6,293 nt of DNA. It comes from Rikenellaceae bacterium. Lineage in GTDB: Bacteria; Bacteroidota; Bacteroidia; Bacteroidales; Rikenellaceae. The notes beneath the pieces were generated by a model. It worked only from the letters and a program-made list of their open reading frames with translations. It had not been told where the DNA came from and did no database searches. Positions 5,880-6,293 of the stretch are shown in pieces (position 1 is the stretch's first letter; every line of letters begins with the position of its first letter). The stretch spans positions 1 through 6,293 of the forward strand of contig JAJBVQ010000116.1 of assembly GCA_020859745.1 (NCBI GenBank), read 5' to 3'. The translations under genes were made by a program, and so were the position numbers.

Positions 5880-6293
5880 ATGACACATACGAAACATAAG
5901 ATATGTATCGTTACCGGGACGCGGGCGGAGTGGGGGCTGCTCAGTCGTTTGGCGGGGCTTATCCAGGATGACCCGGAGCTGACGCTGCAAATCGTGGCCA
6001 CCAATATGCACCTCTCCCCGAAATACGGGGAGACCTACAAGGAGATTGAGGCGGACGGGTTCGCCATTGACTATCGGGTGCCGATGATCGACGAATCCGA
6101 GGCGGCCGCCGACAAGCCGGAAAAGACTACTGTGCGGGAGATGAGCCGGGGCCTCGAAGGATTTGCCGAAGGCTTCGATGTCCTCAAGCCGGATCTTATT
6201 GTCGTGCTGGGGGATCGGTACGAGATCCTGTGCGCGGTGGAGGCGGCTTTGATTTTCCGGATACCGGTGGCCCATTTGCACGGGGGGGAGATA
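5880..6293 (+). CDS. neuC: UDP-N-acetylglucosamine 2-epimerase, hydrolysing (NeuC/LegG), 5' part
   Basis: The first 138 codons are present; the gene runs off the right edge, and about 240-250 residues are expected beyond it for a family of about 380-390. The enzyme hydrolyses the UDP-sugar and inverts C2, releasing the free mannosamine-type sugar that the neighbouring synthase uses. Motifs are IVTGTRAEWGLL (10-21) at the nucleotide-binding start, ATNMHLSPKYGET (40-52), IVVLGDRYEIL (107-117) and HLHGGEI (132-138). Family members usually read RADYG or RAEYG; here Y is replaced by W18. The ATG at 5880 puts the first beta strand at residue 8; no Shine-Dalgarno site is present. With LegC beside it, the LegG activity on UDP-2,4-diacetamido-trideoxyglucose is more likely than classical NeuC activity on UDP-GlcNAc, but the sequence alone cannot settle this. 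Confidence 0.88.
   Translation, partial: MTHTKHKICIVTGTRAEWGLLSRLAGLIQDDPELTLQIVATNMHLSPKYGETYKEIEADGFAIDYRVPMIDESEAAADKPEKTTVREMSRGLEGFAEGFDVLKPDLIVVLGDRYEILCAVEAALIFRIPVAHLHGGEI

Noticed and set aside
5679..6281. 200-codon minus-strand open frame
   Set aside because: It is antisense to neuC and the structured spacer; long minus frames are expected opposite GC-rich genes.

Overview
The window looks like high-GC Bacteroidales DNA, possibly Alistipes or a relative. The evidence is two good matches to the Bacteroidota -7 promoter box TAnnTTTG (1181-1188 and 2786-2793), the lack of Shine-Dalgarno sites before most starts, and GC-rich coding DNA next to an AT-rich non-coding stretch. The genus is inferred from general character only. 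All recognisable genes are on the + strand.

Positions 1-1233 hold no convincing gene but look like an iteron-type replication origin. They carry four TATTGT repeats about 10 bp apart (757-791), then four tandem 20-nt iterons at 21-22 bp spacing (833-916). The same degenerate iteron, AAATCCSAG-N6-CGGAM, recurs in both orientations at 85-104, 126-145, 354-378 and 390-409. It also forms the inverted repeat at 1135-1166, just upstream of the promoter of the next gene. That gene (1234-2247) encodes a Rep_3/RepB-type replication initiator. Together these form a complete-looking replicon module: AT-rich opening site, iterons, operator, promoter and initiator.

Positions 2248-2803 are a gene-free, GC-rich spacer packed with inverted repeats. 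It carries a second copy of a roughly 60-nt double-hairpin repeat that also sits upstream of rep (1014-1070). The spacer ends in a promoter only about 10 bp before the next start codon.

Positions 2804-6293 carry part of a nonulosonic acid (sialic-acid-like, probably legionaminic-type) pathway: a LegC-family aminotransferase, a PglD/NeuD-type acetyltransferase, a NeuB/LegI-type synthase, and the first 138 codons of a NeuC/LegG-type hydrolysing UDP-GlcNAc 2-epimerase. The first three are tightly packed (20-nt gap, then a 4-nt ATGA overlap). The epimerase follows a 195-nt spacer able to fold into a long hairpin. In the known pathway the order of action is aminotransferase, acetyltransferase, epimerase and synthase, giving a 5,7-diacetamido nonulosonic acid for surface glycans. 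The 4,6-dehydratase (LegB) and the CMP-transferase (LegF/NeuA) are absent and would be expected downstream or elsewhere.

The most notable feature is the physical coupling of an iteron replicon to a surface-sugar biosynthesis cluster. The window cannot show whether this is a large plasmid, an integrated plasmid or a chromosomal rep remnant.
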